This document shows positions 1 to 8,238 of a DNA stretch of 64,000 nucleotides, piece after piece (the first letter of the stretch is position 1; the number at the start of each line of letters is the position of its first letter). The notes under the pieces are model-generated. The model had not been told where the DNA came from, did no database searches, and worked only from the letters and a program-made list of their open reading frames with translations. The stretch comes from Chryseobacterium gleum. Lineage in GTDB: Bacteria; Bacteroidota; Bacteroidia; Flavobacteriales_D; Crocinitomicaceae. The stretch is from NCBI GenBank assembly GCA_945897805.1, contig CAMDFX010000008.1:62001-126000 (forward strand), given 5' to 3'. The position numbers were made by a program, and so were the translations under genes.

Positions 1-1106
1 CCTGCCGCCCATTGCCAACCGCCAGCATTGCTTGCTAATTCGAAATCCAATAATTTTTCTGCAAAATAACTCGCGCCCCAACGCCAATCTATGAGTAGAT
101 GTTTGGTCAAAAAACTCGCTACGAGCATGCGCACGCGATTGTGCATAAATCCAGTTGCGTTTAATTCACGCATTCCAGCATCTACAAGCGGATAACCAGT
201 TTTTCCTTCGCACCAGCTTTTGAATTGTGTTTCATCGTTGCGCCAAAGTATGCGGTCGTAATTTTTTTTGAAAGCATCGTTTCCTGAATAGGGGAAATGA
301 AAAATAATCATTTGGTAAAAATCTCTCCAAATCAATTCATTGAAAAACTTTTCGTTGGTTTCAGAGGCTACGCGCGCCAATTTACGAATACTGATTGTTC
401 CAAATCGCAAATGTAAACTCAAGCGTGTAGTACCCAAAACAGAAGGAATATCTCTCGTTTCATGGTAATTTTGAATGATATTTTGCGCAATTTTTGTCGC
501 TGGAAATTCAAGGGTCTGAATGCCGTCAAAACCCATTGATTGCAAACTTGGAATTTCATTTTCAGTCTTGTTTTCTGCCAGATTTTGAACGAATTTTTCT
601 ACCAAATAAGAACTTAAGTAATCCGAATTTAATTTTTCCTTCCATTTTCGCATGTAAGGTGTAAAAATAGTGTACGGCTTTTCATCCGGTTTAAGCACTT
701 CATTTTTCTCGAAAATAACATGGTCTTTCGAGCCTTTGAATTCAATGTCCAAAGCAGTTAATTTTTCAAGAATGGTTTTATCACGTTCCAATGCAAGTGG
801 CTCGTAATCACGATTGGTGAAAACAGTTTTCACTTTAAATTTGGCAGCAATTACTGGAATAATTTCTGTTGGATTTCCGTAATAGACATGTAAATCGGAA
901 CCTAATTTCTGATATTCAACTTTTAGATTCTCAATCGTTTGGTGAATAAAAATCACGCGTTGATCAGTACTAGGTAACTTGCTTAAGATGGTTTGATCGA
1001 AGATAAAAAATGGGATTACTTTTCTACCGCTTTTCAATGCTCGAAAAAGTCCTGCATTGTCGTCAATTCTTAGATCTCTTCGGTGCCAAAAAAGTACATT
1101 TTCCAT
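1..1106 (-). CDS. phr: DNA photolyase (class I cryptochrome/photolyase family), C-terminus cut by window edge
   Basis: Light-driven repair flavoprotein that splits UV pyrimidine dimers. The N-terminus reads MENVLFWHRRDLRIDDNAGL, the usual start of the Rossmann antenna-binding domain. The FAD domain is recognisable from WRDFYQMI, GYPLVDAGMRELNATGFMHN and SNAGGWQWAAG at the very edge. The Asn two residues before the GGW is the flavin N5-contacting position: Asn is typical of photolyases, Asp of plant cryptochromes, so repair activity is favoured. About 368 residues are visible of an expected 430-480, so only the extreme C-terminus is missing. It lies 21 bp downstream of the pterin synthase gene on the same strand and appears to end the sigma-crtI-crtB-idi operon, which suggests co-expression with carotenoids. 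CPD versus other class I specificity cannot be settled here. Confidence 0.93.
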   Translation of the reverse strand, partial: MENVLFWHRRDLRIDDNAGLFRALKSGRKVIPFFIFDQTILSKLPSTDQRVIFIHQTIENLKVEYQKLGSDLHVYYGNPTEIIPVIAAKFKVKTVFTNRDYEPLALERDKTILEKLTALDIEFKGSKDHVIFEKNEVLKPDEKPYTIFTPYMRKWKEKLNSDYLSSYLVEKFVQNLAENKTENEIPSLQSMGFDGIQTLEFPATKIAQNIIQNYHETRDIPSVLGTTRLSLHLRFGTISIRKLARVASETNEKFFNELIWRDFYQMIIFHFPYSGNDAFKKNYDRILWRNDETQFKSWCEGKTGYPLVDAGMRELNATGFMHNRVRMLVASFLTKHLLIDWRWGASYFAEKLLDFELASNAGGWQWAA

Positions 1107-1127
1107 GATGCTAGGCGTAATTAGATT

Positions 1128-1532
1128 TTATTTACCGTTATAGAATACGCTATTTCTGTCAGTTTCCCAAAGTCTTACTTCTAAACCGTATTTCGAATCT
1201 AATTTAGCACGCAGTTTGTTCCAAATAACGACTGCAATATTTTCCACTGTTGGAATTAAATCTTTGAATTCAGGTCGGTCTAAATTTAGATTTCTGTGGT
1301 CAAAAGCTTCTAAAACTTCATCACTGATGAGGTCGCTCAAGATTTTCAAATCAATTAAATATCCTGTTTCTTGGTCAATTTCTCCTTCAATCCAAGTTTC
1401 AAGCACATAGTTGTGACCATGAAAATTTGGATTGTTACATTTTCCAAAAATCAACTCGTTTTTGGCATCGTCAAATGTTGGATTGTAAAGTCGATGTGCG
1501 GCATTAAATGTTTCTCTTCTGCAAACTTTCAT
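1128..1532 (-). CDS. 6-pyruvoyl-tetrahydropterin synthase family protein (PTPS/QueD fold)
   Basis: Zinc-dependent enzyme acting on 7,8-dihydroneopterin triphosphate. Zn ligands His13, His38 and His40 are present, with the nucleophile Cys32 in CNNPNFHGHNY. The Cys-x5-HGH spacing is that of true PTPS enzymes rather than the Cys-x3-HGH of QueD (preQ0 pathway). PTVEN (about residues 95-98) and the terminal WETD also match PTPS. At 134 residues it has family-typical length. It sits 46 bp downstream of idi and 21 bp upstream of the photolyase, same strand, so it probably belongs to the carotenoid/photolyase operon. Supplying a reduced pterin (antenna or other cofactor) is an inference. The alternative is a QueD-like role in queuosine synthesis, but no que genes are adjacent. 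Confidence 0.88.
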   Translation of the reverse strand: MKVCRRETFNAAHRLYNPTFDDAKNELIFGKCNNPNFHGHNYVLETWIEGEIDQETGYLIDLKILSDLISDEVLEAFDHRNLNLDRPEFKDLIPTVENIAVVIWNKLRAKLDSKYGLEVRLWETDRNSVFYNGK

Positions 1533-1578
1533 GTGAATTAATTTAAAGTGAATGTGAATTTTAGTTCAAAATTAGAAC

Positions 1579-2097
1579 TTAAAGTTTGATTTTATCTTCG
1601 AAATTATGAATGATTTCCTTGAACCAAAAAGTGAAATTTGCTGATTTTTCATTGATCTCTTTTTTTAGATCTAACATTGAAATCCATCGAAAATCTTTTA
1701 CTTCTTCTGGATTGGGTGTTGGATTTTGATTAAATTTTCCGATTAAAACATGGTCTAATTCATGTTCAAAAAGTTGATTTTCTAGCTCAATTTTGTATAT
1801 GAAATGAAATTTCTGCTGAAGTTCGCAGTCAAATCCCATTTCTTCTTGCAACCTTCTGTGCGCAGCTTCCAATACGCTTTCACCGACTTTTGGGTGTGAG
1901 CAACATGCATTTGTCCAAAGTCCTTCGGAATGGTATTTACCGGCAGCTCGCTGATGAATCAATATTTCGTTTTGATCGTTCCAAACAATGATAGAAAACG
2001 CCCGGTGTAAAAGTCCTTTTTGATGTGCTTCTAATTTCCCAATGCTTCCAATTTGCTCATCTTTTTCATTGACAAGAATGACTAAATCTTCTATCAT
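1579..2097 (-). CDS. idi: Isopentenyl-diphosphate delta-isomerase, type I (Nudix fold)
   Basis: Interconverts IPP and DMAPP, supplying the allylic primer for prenyl chain growth. The catalytic Cys lies in TNACCSHP (about residues 63-68), metal-binding His25 and His31 in AHQKGLLHR, and acidic residues Glu111/Glu113 in FEHELDH. RRLQEEMGFD is the modified Nudix helix. At 172 residues it is normal for type I enzymes. It begins three bases after the crtB stop codon, so the two are very probably co-transcribed, and its position among crt genes supports a dedicated role in feeding carotenoid synthesis. Confidence 0.96.
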   Translation of the reverse strand: MIEDLVILVNEKDEQIGSIGKLEAHQKGLLHRAFSIIVWNDQNEILIHQRAAGKYHSEGLWTNACCSHPKVGESVLEAAHRRLQEEMGFDCELQQKFHFIYKIELENQLFEHELDHVLIGKFNQNPTPNPEEVKDFRWISMLDLKKEINEKSANFTFWFKEIIHNFEDKIKL

Positions 2098-2100
2098 TAC

Positions 2101-2943
2101 TCAAATCATGTTGAAATTATGTCTCAAATACGAGAACACAAATAAGCTATATTTTTTGTTATTTGGAATTCGAATTCTTTCATTTAAAATTGTTTCGGCA
2201 GAAGTTGATTTGATTTTCGTAAACAATTTATAATAGTAAATATATGCCATATAAACTCCGAAACGGGCATCTTTTGGCAGTTGAATAATGCCTTGATAAC
2301 CCTCGTGAAAATCTTTGGCGATGTCTTCCTCAATTTCTTTTTTTACTTCTGAAGAAAAATCTTCCATGTTGATTCCCGGGAAGTAAGTTCTTCCAAGGTC
2401 TTGATAATCAGCCTTTAAATCTCTTAAAAAGTTAATTTTTTGAAAAGCTGAGCCCAGTTTCATGGCTGAATCTTTCAATTTTCCATAAGCTGTTTCGTCG
2501 CCACGAACAAAAATTTTGAGGCACATCAAACCAACAACCTCTGCTGATCCTAGGATGTATTGCTCATATTTAGATTGATCGAAAGATGCTGTTTCAGATT
2601 CTAAATCCATTTCCATACTTGCAAGAAATGTTTGAATCAAATCTAATGGAATATTGTATTTATTCACCGCCCATTGAAAACTGTTTAATATTGGATTTAA
2701 AGAAATTCCTTTTTCAATGGCCGTGTAAGTCTGTTTTTTGAAATCTTCTAATAGTTCAGCTTTATCAAAATTGTGAAAAGAATCAACAATTTCATCAGCG
2801 AAACGCACGAATCCATAAACCGCATAAATTGGCTTTTGTAAATCCTTTTTCAGAAAACTGATTCCCAGAGAAAATGAGGTACTGTACTTTTTGGTAGTCA
2901 GTGCGCTCATTTCATGTGAAAGATTGTCAAATATGTTTTTCAT
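2101..2943 (-). CDS. crtB: Phytoene synthase
   Basis: Squalene/phytoene synthase family enzyme that condenses two GGPP molecules head-to-head to phytoene, the first committed carotenoid step. Two Asp-rich Mg-diphosphate motifs are visible: DEIVD at residues 50-54 and DLKADYQD at about 175-182, followed by the conserved LGRTYFP. YILGSAEVVGLMCLKIF forms part of the active-site helix. At 280 residues it is usual for bacterial CrtB. It lies 73 bp downstream of crtI and directly upstream of idi. The gap to crtI contains short inverted runs of TTGTTTTAACAA type but no clear terminator. Confidence 0.96.
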   Translation of the reverse strand: MKNIFDNLSHEMSALTTKKYSTSFSLGISFLKKDLQKPIYAVYGFVRFADEIVDSFHNFDKAELLEDFKKQTYTAIEKGISLNPILNSFQWAVNKYNIPLDLIQTFLASMEMDLESETASFDQSKYEQYILGSAEVVGLMCLKIFVRGDETAYGKLKDSAMKLGSAFQKINFLRDLKADYQDLGRTYFPGINMEDFSSEVKKEIEEDIAKDFHEGYQGIIQLPKDARFGVYMAYIYYYKLFTKIKSTSAETILNERIRIPNNKKYSLFVFSYLRHNFNMI

Positions 2944-3016
2944 TCGTATGCAGTTTCTACAGCTAATCTATTGTAACAATTGGTTTCAAAAATTGTTTTA
3001 ACAATTTATTAACTAA

Positions 3017-4498
3017 TCAATTGTTTTTTTTTATTTCACGTAAAACTTCTTTTGCAACTACTTCTCCAGAGATAATTGAAGGAGGAACGCCTGGACCAGG
3101 AACCGTTAATTGTCCAGTATAAAATAAGTTTTTTAAATTTTTGTTTTTCAAACTTGGTTTCAAAATGGCTGTCTGCATCAAAGTGTTTGCCAAACCATAG
3201 GCATTCCCTTTGAAAGCGTGATAATCCTTCTTAAAATCATCGATGCAATAACTTCTTTGGTACACAATATGCTCTTTGATGGATGTTTTGGTGTGTTTTT
3301 CCAATCTTTCCAAAAGTATATCTAAATATTCTTTGCGCTTTTCTTCTGAATCTTTCAAATTTGGCGCTAATGGCACAAGGAGAAACAAATTTTCATGTCC
3401 TTCAGGCGCTACAGTTGGGTCAGTTTTAGACGGACAGCAAGCGTAAAACAAAGGTGCTTTTGGCCAATCTGGTTTCTCGTAAATTTCTATAGCATGCGCT
3501 TCAAAAGGTTCATCGAAAAATAAATTATGATGCAGTAAATTTTCAATTTTTTTGTTAACACCAAGATAAAATAGGAGTGAAGAAGGCGCCATCGATCTTG
3601 ATTCCCAATATTTATCGGAATAGTTCGCAAATCCGTTAATTAGTTTTTTATCTGTGTGATGATAATCTGCGCCTGAAACAACAAAATCGCTTTCAAGAGA
3701 TTGCGTCGCTGTTTTGGTGTGCGTGATTTTTTTATTTGTGTATTCAAAGCCGATAACTTCTTGAGATCGCTCGATTTTAACACCTTGCTCCACGGCGATT
3801 CTTTCAAAAGCTTCAATGATATTGTACATTCCACCTTGCGGATACCAGGTTCCTAATTCAATGTCAGCGTAATTCATCAAAGAATATAAAGCTGGTGTTT
3901 TTTGAGGCATTGCCCCTAAAAATAGAATTGGAAATTCAAGTAAGGAGTGAATTTTTGGGTTTTGGAAATATTTTCTGATGTATCTTGAAAAAGAGGAGGT
4001 TAAATGCATTTTAAACAATCCTTTAAGGATACGCATGTCTGCAAATTCTCCCCATTTTAAACTTGGTTTGTATACCAAATCATTGATTCCAACATCATAT
4101 TTATATGCCGCTTCTGCTAAAAATTTCTTCAGTTTGTCGGCGCTTCCTTTTTCTATACTTTCGAATAAAGCATAAAATTCATTCAGGTTTGCTGGTATAT
4201 CTGTGGTTGTATCGTCTTGCCAAAAAACACGGTAAGAAGGGTCAAGTCTAATTAATTCGTAAAAATCTGTACTTGTGTGATCAAATTTTTGATAAAATTT
4301 TTCAAAAACTTCTGGCATCCAATACCAACTTGGACCCATGTCAAAAACAAAACCATCTACTTCAAATTTTCTTGCACGTCCGCCAATGCTGTCATTTTTT
4401 TCAAGAATTGTGACTTCGTGACCAGCTTTAGCGAGAAAGCTAGCAGTTGAGAGGCTAGAAATTCCGGCACCTAGAATTGTAATTTTTTTTTTGCTCAT
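3017..4498 (-). CDS. crtI: Phytoene desaturase (CrtI type)
   Basis: FAD-dependent oxidoreductase that converts phytoene to lycopene by successive desaturations. The N-terminal dinucleotide-binding motif is GAGISSLS at residues 10-17, with Ser in the usual third-Gly position, followed by the acidic ILEKND and GGRARKF. The C-terminal FAD/substrate signature includes NLFYTGQLTVPGPGVPPSIISG. Length (493 aa) is family-typical. The start codon overlaps the stop of the sigma-factor gene by one base, which indicates translational coupling. A CrtI homologue could instead be a later desaturase (CrtD), but the coupling to crtB and being the only desaturase in the window argue for phytoene desaturation. 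Confidence 0.95.
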   Translation of the reverse strand: MSKKKITILGAGISSLSTASFLAKAGHEVTILEKNDSIGGRARKFEVDGFVFDMGPSWYWMPEVFEKFYQKFDHTSTDFYELIRLDPSYRVFWQDDTTTDIPANLNEFYALFESIEKGSADKLKKFLAEAAYKYDVGINDLVYKPSLKWGEFADMRILKGLFKMHLTSSFSRYIRKYFQNPKIHSLLEFPILFLGAMPQKTPALYSLMNYADIELGTWYPQGGMYNIIEAFERIAVEQGVKIERSQEVIGFEYTNKKITHTKTATQSLESDFVVSGADYHHTDKKLINGFANYSDKYWESRSMAPSSLLFYLGVNKKIENLLHHNLFFDEPFEAHAIEIYEKPDWPKAPLFYACCPSKTDPTVAPEGHENLFLLVPLAPNLKDSEEKRKEYLDILLERLEKHTKTSIKEHIVYQRSYCIDDFKKDYHAFKGNAYGLANTLMQTAILKPSLKNKNLKNLFYTGQLTVPGPGVPPSIISGEVVAKEVLREIKKNN

Positions 4499-5010
4499 TA
4501 ATTGGCCAAATATCTATATTCAGGAAGTGCTTCCATTAATTTTTGTCGCGCAATGAAAATTCTGCTTTTCACCGTTCCGATTGGAATTTCCAATTTATCA
4601 GCAATTTCTTTGTATTTGAAACCTTCGAAATGCAAATTAAAAGGAACTTTATATTCCTCGCCTAAATTACTAATTTTAGAATTAATCTCCTTATTTGTCA
4701 TCAAATCAATTGCATCCTCTTGATGAACGGCAGTATTTGCTAACATATCAAACTCTTTGTTTGCATCAAAGATAGTTCCAGATTTTTTATTTCTGCGGTA
4801 TTGATTGATAAAAAGATTTCGCATTATCGTAAAAACCCATGCTTTGAAATTTGTCTGTGCAGCATAATAATCTTTGTACACAATTGCTTTTAGCATTGTT
4901 TCTTGGGTTAAATCTTTTGCGTCTTCTTCATTCCTTGTAAATCCCATTGCAAAAGATGTTAAATGAGATTGCATGTGGATCAATGCTTCATTAAATTCAA
5001 GTGTTGACAT
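4498..5010 (-). CDS. ECF-type RNA polymerase sigma factor heading the carotenoid operon
   Basis: Sigma-70 family factor of the ECF group with only regions 2 and 4. Region 2 is seen in EEDAKDLTQETMLKA and NFKAWVFTIMRNLFINQYRR, region 4 in YKEIADKLEIPIGTVKSRIF (helix-turn-helix). I chose the ATG at 5010; an in-frame TTG three codons upstream is less likely. It is 170 residues long and its last base overlaps the crtI start. No anti-sigma gene is adjacent on either side, unlike many ECF loci such as carQRS. By analogy with light-induced carotenoid systems it probably directs transcription of the divergent crt promoters, but this is inference. Confidence 0.92.
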   Translation of the reverse strand: MSTLEFNEALIHMQSHLTSFAMGFTRNEEDAKDLTQETMLKAIVYKDYYAAQTNFKAWVFTIMRNLFINQYRRNKKSGTIFDANKEFDMLANTAVHQEDAIDLMTNKEINSKISNLGEEYKVPFNLHFEGFKYKEIADKLEIPIGTVKSRIFIARQKLMEALPEYRYLAN

Positions 5011-5271
5011 GATATTCAATTTTGTTTAACAATTTTACCAAAACATTAAACAGTTTTGTTCAACAAAATAAATCAAACATTAAACAAAATACAAGCTTTT
5101 TGTGATTTATTTTCATTTTATTTTCATTCAACTATAAAACCAGCAGCCTTAATATTGTTTTAAGTATTTGTTATTCAGTATATTTTAATATTTAATTGTT
5201 TTAAATTGATTGATTTATTTTTTTTGAGTAATTTCGAAAAAACCATTCTTGCTCTATTTTGTTTAATTTTT
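5011..5271. promoter_or_regulatory. Divergent control region of the two carotenoid gene strings
   Basis: AT-rich divergent intergenic region between the sigma factor and the cruF-like gene. Two exact 12-bp direct repeats, AAACATTAAACA, lie at 5041-5052 and 5075-5086. Between them is a perfect interrupted palindrome, TTTTGTT-C-AACAAAA (5054-5068). A related TTGTTTAACAA sits at 5025-5035. The arrangement resembles a regulator-binding array, possibly for an ECF-type promoter or a MerR-type operator, but I cannot assign the protein. The region also contains a possible TTG start (5206) for the hydratase. Confidence 0.5.
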
Positions 5272-5931
5272 ATGGTGAAAGATCAATTTTTAAGAATAGC
5301 GAGTCGTTACAAAGAGGAAATTTTAATCTCTATTTTGGTGATTTTTTACACTGTTGGCATTTTCGGACTGACAAATGAAAGTACCAGAGTTTCGTTTTTG
5401 CCCTTGAGTTTTATGAACTTATTGTTGTCATCGGCTATTTTAATGGTCAGTCGAAAAACCAGCAAAAATTATTTTATTCTCTTTCTGTTTTTGGCTTTTC
5501 TCGTTGGAATGACTGCGGAATGGATTGGGATTCATACGGGGTATCTTTTTGGAGATTATTATTATGGCGAAAATTTGGGTGTTAAAGTGGACGGAGTCCC
5601 ATTAATCATCGGTATTAATTGGGGGATTTTGACAGTTTGTACTTGCAATTTTACGTCGTTGTTCATCAAAAAATCAATTTGGTTGTCCAGTTTCATTTCA
5701 GCGTTGTTGATGATGTTTGTTGATGTTTTAATAGAACCTGTTGCCATCACAAGTGATTATTGGCATTGGGACTCTTTGAATATTCCTCTCTACAATTATT
5801 TTTGCTGGTTTGCAGTGGCTTTGCCTTTGCATTTTTTGTATTTTAAATGGCGTTTAAATGAACAAAATAAAGTTACATTTGCTTTATTTGGTATCATTGT
5901 ATTGTTTTTTTCAATTTTAAATTTTTTCTGA
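5272..5931 (+). CDS. cruF: CruF-type carotenoid hydratase (carotenoid biosynthesis membrane protein)
   Basis: Polytopic membrane protein of the family that adds water across the 1,2 double bond of acyclic psi carotenoid ends (CruF / bisanhydrobacterioruberin hydratase). Signatures are MTAEWIGIHTGYLFGDYYYG, VPLIIGINWG and the acidic DVLIEPVAITSDYWHW, plus several hydrophobic segments. I prefer the ATG at 5272 (219 aa); an in-frame TTG at 5206 would add 22 residues. The stop is followed one base later by the crtZ start, so the genes are an operon. Together with one CrtYcd cyclase, a hydratase implies a product with one beta ring and one hydrated open end. Confidence 0.85.
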   Translation: MVKDQFLRIASRYKEEILISILVIFYTVGIFGLTNESTRVSFLPLSFMNLLLSSAILMVSRKTSKNYFILFLFLAFLVGMTAEWIGIHTGYLFGDYYYGENLGVKVDGVPLIIGINWGILTVCTCNFTSLFIKKSIWLSSFISALLMMFVDVLIEPVAITSDYWHWDSLNIPLYNYFCWFAVALPLHFLYFKWRLNEQNKVTFALFGIIVLFFSILNFF

Positions 5932-5932
5932 T

Positions 5933-6409
5933 ATGTTTTGGTGGGGACCGCTAGTTTTGTTGGGCGCTTTTTTTGGAATGGAATTCATGGCTTGGGCGAC
6001 ACATAAATTTTTAATGCATGGAGGCATGTGGCATTTTCATGAAGACCATCATGTTGCTAAGCCTGGTTTTTTTGAAAGAAATGATGTTTTCTTTTTGATT
6101 TATGCAATTCCTTCTTGGTTGTGCATTATGCTGGGAATGATGTACGATTTTTATGTTCCAGTTTGGATTGGTTATGGCATTGCAACTTATGGCTTCACCT
6201 ATTTTATGATTCATGATGTTTATATTCACAGAAGATTTAAATGGTTGAGAGACATTGATCATCCTTATTTTATGGCCATTCGAAAAGCACACAAAGTGCA
6301 TCACAAACACCAGGGAAAAATGCACGGTGAATGTTTTGGGATGCTTGTTGTACCCAAAAAATACTACACTGAAGCCAAAGAAACTTTCAAAAGAAAATAC
6401 CAATCATGA
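5933..6409 (+). CDS. crtZ: Beta-carotene 3-hydroxylase
   Basis: Membrane di-iron hydroxylase of the fatty-acid-hydroxylase superfamily; adds a 3-OH to beta-ionone rings. The His clusters are HKFLMH (residues 24-29), HFHEDHH (34-40), HDVYIHRR near residue 94, and HKVHHKH near 125. Four hydrophobic segments and 158 residues fit CrtZ. It begins one base after the hydratase stop, and its own stop overlaps the cyclase start in an ATGA, so all three genes are translationally coupled. Confidence 0.94.
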   Translation: MFWWGPLVLLGAFFGMEFMAWATHKFLMHGGMWHFHEDHHVAKPGFFERNDVFFLIYAIPSWLCIMLGMMYDFYVPVWIGYGIATYGFTYFMIHDVYIHRRFKWLRDIDHPYFMAIRKAHKVHHKHQGKMHGECFGMLVVPKKYYTEAKETFKRKYQS

Positions 6410-7095
6410 GTTTGTATTTTTGGATATTGATCGGAACAATTGCAGGACCATTTTTCCTGAGTTTCGACCAAAAAGTCCATTTTTATAAATTCTGGAAATA
6501 TTTATTACCTGCAACTTTCATTGTGGCGATATTCTTCTTGATTTGGGATGAATATTTCACGCAACTGGAAGTTTGGGGTTTCACTCCACGCTATTTACAA
6601 GGTATTTATCTAGGCAATTTGCCTTTAGAGGAATGTTTGTTTTTCATTTTAGTGCCTTATGCATGTTTGTTTATTCACGAAGTTTTGAAGGCTTATTTTC
6701 CTGCAATTACATTCAAAAAGTTTGCGCATTTTTTCGCATTTGGTTTCACTTTATTGGGATTAATTTTGGGATTGATGTATTTCAAGCAAGCTTATACCGC
6801 ATCGGCTTGTATCATTTCAGCATTATTGACCATCGGCATTTATTACATTAAAAAAGTGACATGGTACGGTAATTTTGTATTCACATTCTTGGTCGCTATC
6901 ATTCCTTTTTTAATTGTAAATGGAATCTTAACAGGGAGTTTTACAGATGAACCGGTAGTTTGGTATAATGAAAATCATATCATTGGTATTCGAATTTTTA
7001 CGATTCCGATGGAAGATATTTTTTACAATTATTGTATGCTTTTTCCTATTGTTGCCATTTACGAATGGATGAAGAATAGGATAAAATCAGCTTAA
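6406..7095 (+). CDS. crtYcd: Lycopene cyclase, fused CrtYc-CrtYd type
   Basis: Integral membrane cyclase that closes beta rings on lycopene ends. Two tandem homologous halves are visible, each with a conserved acidic motif: LPLEECLFF at about residues 73-81 and IPMEDIFYNY near 200-209. At 229 residues it equals the fused arrangement of flavobacterial CrtYcd, while actinobacteria encode the halves separately. The ATG overlaps the crtZ stop. The gene ends in a convergent stop-codon overlap with the barrel-protein gene (TAA at 7093-7095 against TTA at 7092-7094), leaving no room for a terminator. Confidence 0.93.
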   Translation: MSLYFWILIGTIAGPFFLSFDQKVHFYKFWKYLLPATFIVAIFFLIWDEYFTQLEVWGFTPRYLQGIYLGNLPLEECLFFILVPYACLFIHEVLKAYFPAITFKKFAHFFAFGFTLLGLILGLMYFKQAYTASACIISALLTIGIYYIKKVTWYGNFVFTFLVAIIPFLIVNGILTGSFTDEPVVWYNENHIIGIRIFTIPMEDIFYNYCMLFPIVAIYEWMKNRIKSA

Positions 7096-8210
7096 AACCA
7101 AACTGTCAAGTTGGCAATCAATAAATTAGCGAAATTATTAAAGCCAGATTTAAGAGTAAAAACTTTTCTGTCAGAATAAAATAAACGGTTTTCAATTCTG
7201 AATAGCGCATGAATTGAAATGTTTAGATTGTATGCAACACTCAAACTTGAAGCACTGAATTTATTTTGATAATTCAACGATTGAAGAATGCTTCCTTCTT
7301 GATCAGAAAAGTACTCTATTCTCGCAGATAAAAATGCACTTTTCTTCGCGTAAAAAGCTGCCGTGAAGTTTCCTTGAGCCCAAATTTGATTCTTGTTTCT
7401 TGCGTTGTACTGTGCCACTTCCTGATTTCCAATGTAGGCACAAGTTGTAAAACCCCATCTTTCATTAGGCTTATAAACCATGTAAATATCTGTAAAATAG
7501 CGGACCCGGTAGTTGTAGTTGAAATTCGATGATTCATTTCCAACATAGGTATCCCAATTAAGGAGGATTTTTTTGTTTGGACGGTATTCCAGTTGACTTC
7601 CAAATGATAAATATCGATTGTTGTCTTGGATTTGTTGCCAACCATTAATCAAATATCCGTAAATATTTAGTTTGGAATTAATGGGAATTGAAAGTTTAAT
7701 TCCAGAAAGATAGTAAGGCACATTTTCCGCAGCTAGCGACCTCGTGTACATCAAATGATCTTTTGAAATTGCCGATTCATTGGTGTATGGTGAGCCGAGA
7801 ACTCCAGCATCAATCCAAATCTCGCGCTTTTTAGAAATTTTTATACCAACATTGGCCTCCACTAGATTTTTGATAGTTCCTTTTTCATTCGCATAGTTTT
7901 CGTTCATGTAAGTTCCAAAAGCAGGTACTAAATGTGCACGAACTCGATTGTTTTTATACTTGATGTCAAGGTATGCGAGATTGATATTGAATTCGTTGTG
8001 TCTAGAAGAACTGACTGAATAATCTCTGTTTTTTGAGCTTGGCCTATTGAAGTCAAAACCATAATAAGCATCAACCAATCCTCCAATGGATATCTTCCCG
8101 TTTTCTAATGAATCATAAGAATCGGAAATCCCGGGATTAATAATTTGACCAAATGAGAGATTTGAAATTATAAAAAGCAAAAAGAGGGCGAAGAATATTT
8201 TTTTATTCAT
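7092..8210 (-). CDS. Outer-membrane beta-barrel protein, BBP2/OmpL-like porin
   Basis: Probable outer-membrane barrel. A signal peptide (MNKKIFFALFLLFIISNLSFG, cleaved before Q) precedes a long run of alternating hydrophobic/aromatic strands ending in Trp-Phe, the classic C-terminal barrel signature. GGLVDAYYGFDFNRP with a following NR and ASYS-like strands resembles the putative beta-barrel porin-2 family common in Bacteroidota. Length is 372 aa. It lies between the cyclase and the prenyl synthase and could be co-transcribed from the latter (28-bp gap). A role in carotenoid synthesis is not evident; substrate unknown. Confidence 0.82.
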   Translation of the reverse strand: MNKKIFFALFLLFIISNLSFGQIINPGISDSYDSLENGKISIGGLVDAYYGFDFNRPSSKNRDYSVSSSRHNEFNINLAYLDIKYKNNRVRAHLVPAFGTYMNENYANEKGTIKNLVEANVGIKISKKREIWIDAGVLGSPYTNESAISKDHLMYTRSLAAENVPYYLSGIKLSIPINSKLNIYGYLINGWQQIQDNNRYLSFGSQLEYRPNKKILLNWDTYVGNESSNFNYNYRVRYFTDIYMVYKPNERWGFTTCAYIGNQEVAQYNARNKNQIWAQGNFTAAFYAKKSAFLSARIEYFSDQEGSILQSLNYQNKFSASSLSVAYNLNISIHALFRIENRLFYSDRKVFTLKSGFNNFANLLIANLTVWF

Positions 8211-8238
8211 ATAATTCCGGATTAATTCAACGATCTTA

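Noticed and set aside
5206-5271. TTG start for the CruF-like gene
   Set aside because: Adds 22 residues outside the conserved region; the ATG at 5272 gives the family-typical N-terminus. It cannot be fully excluded.
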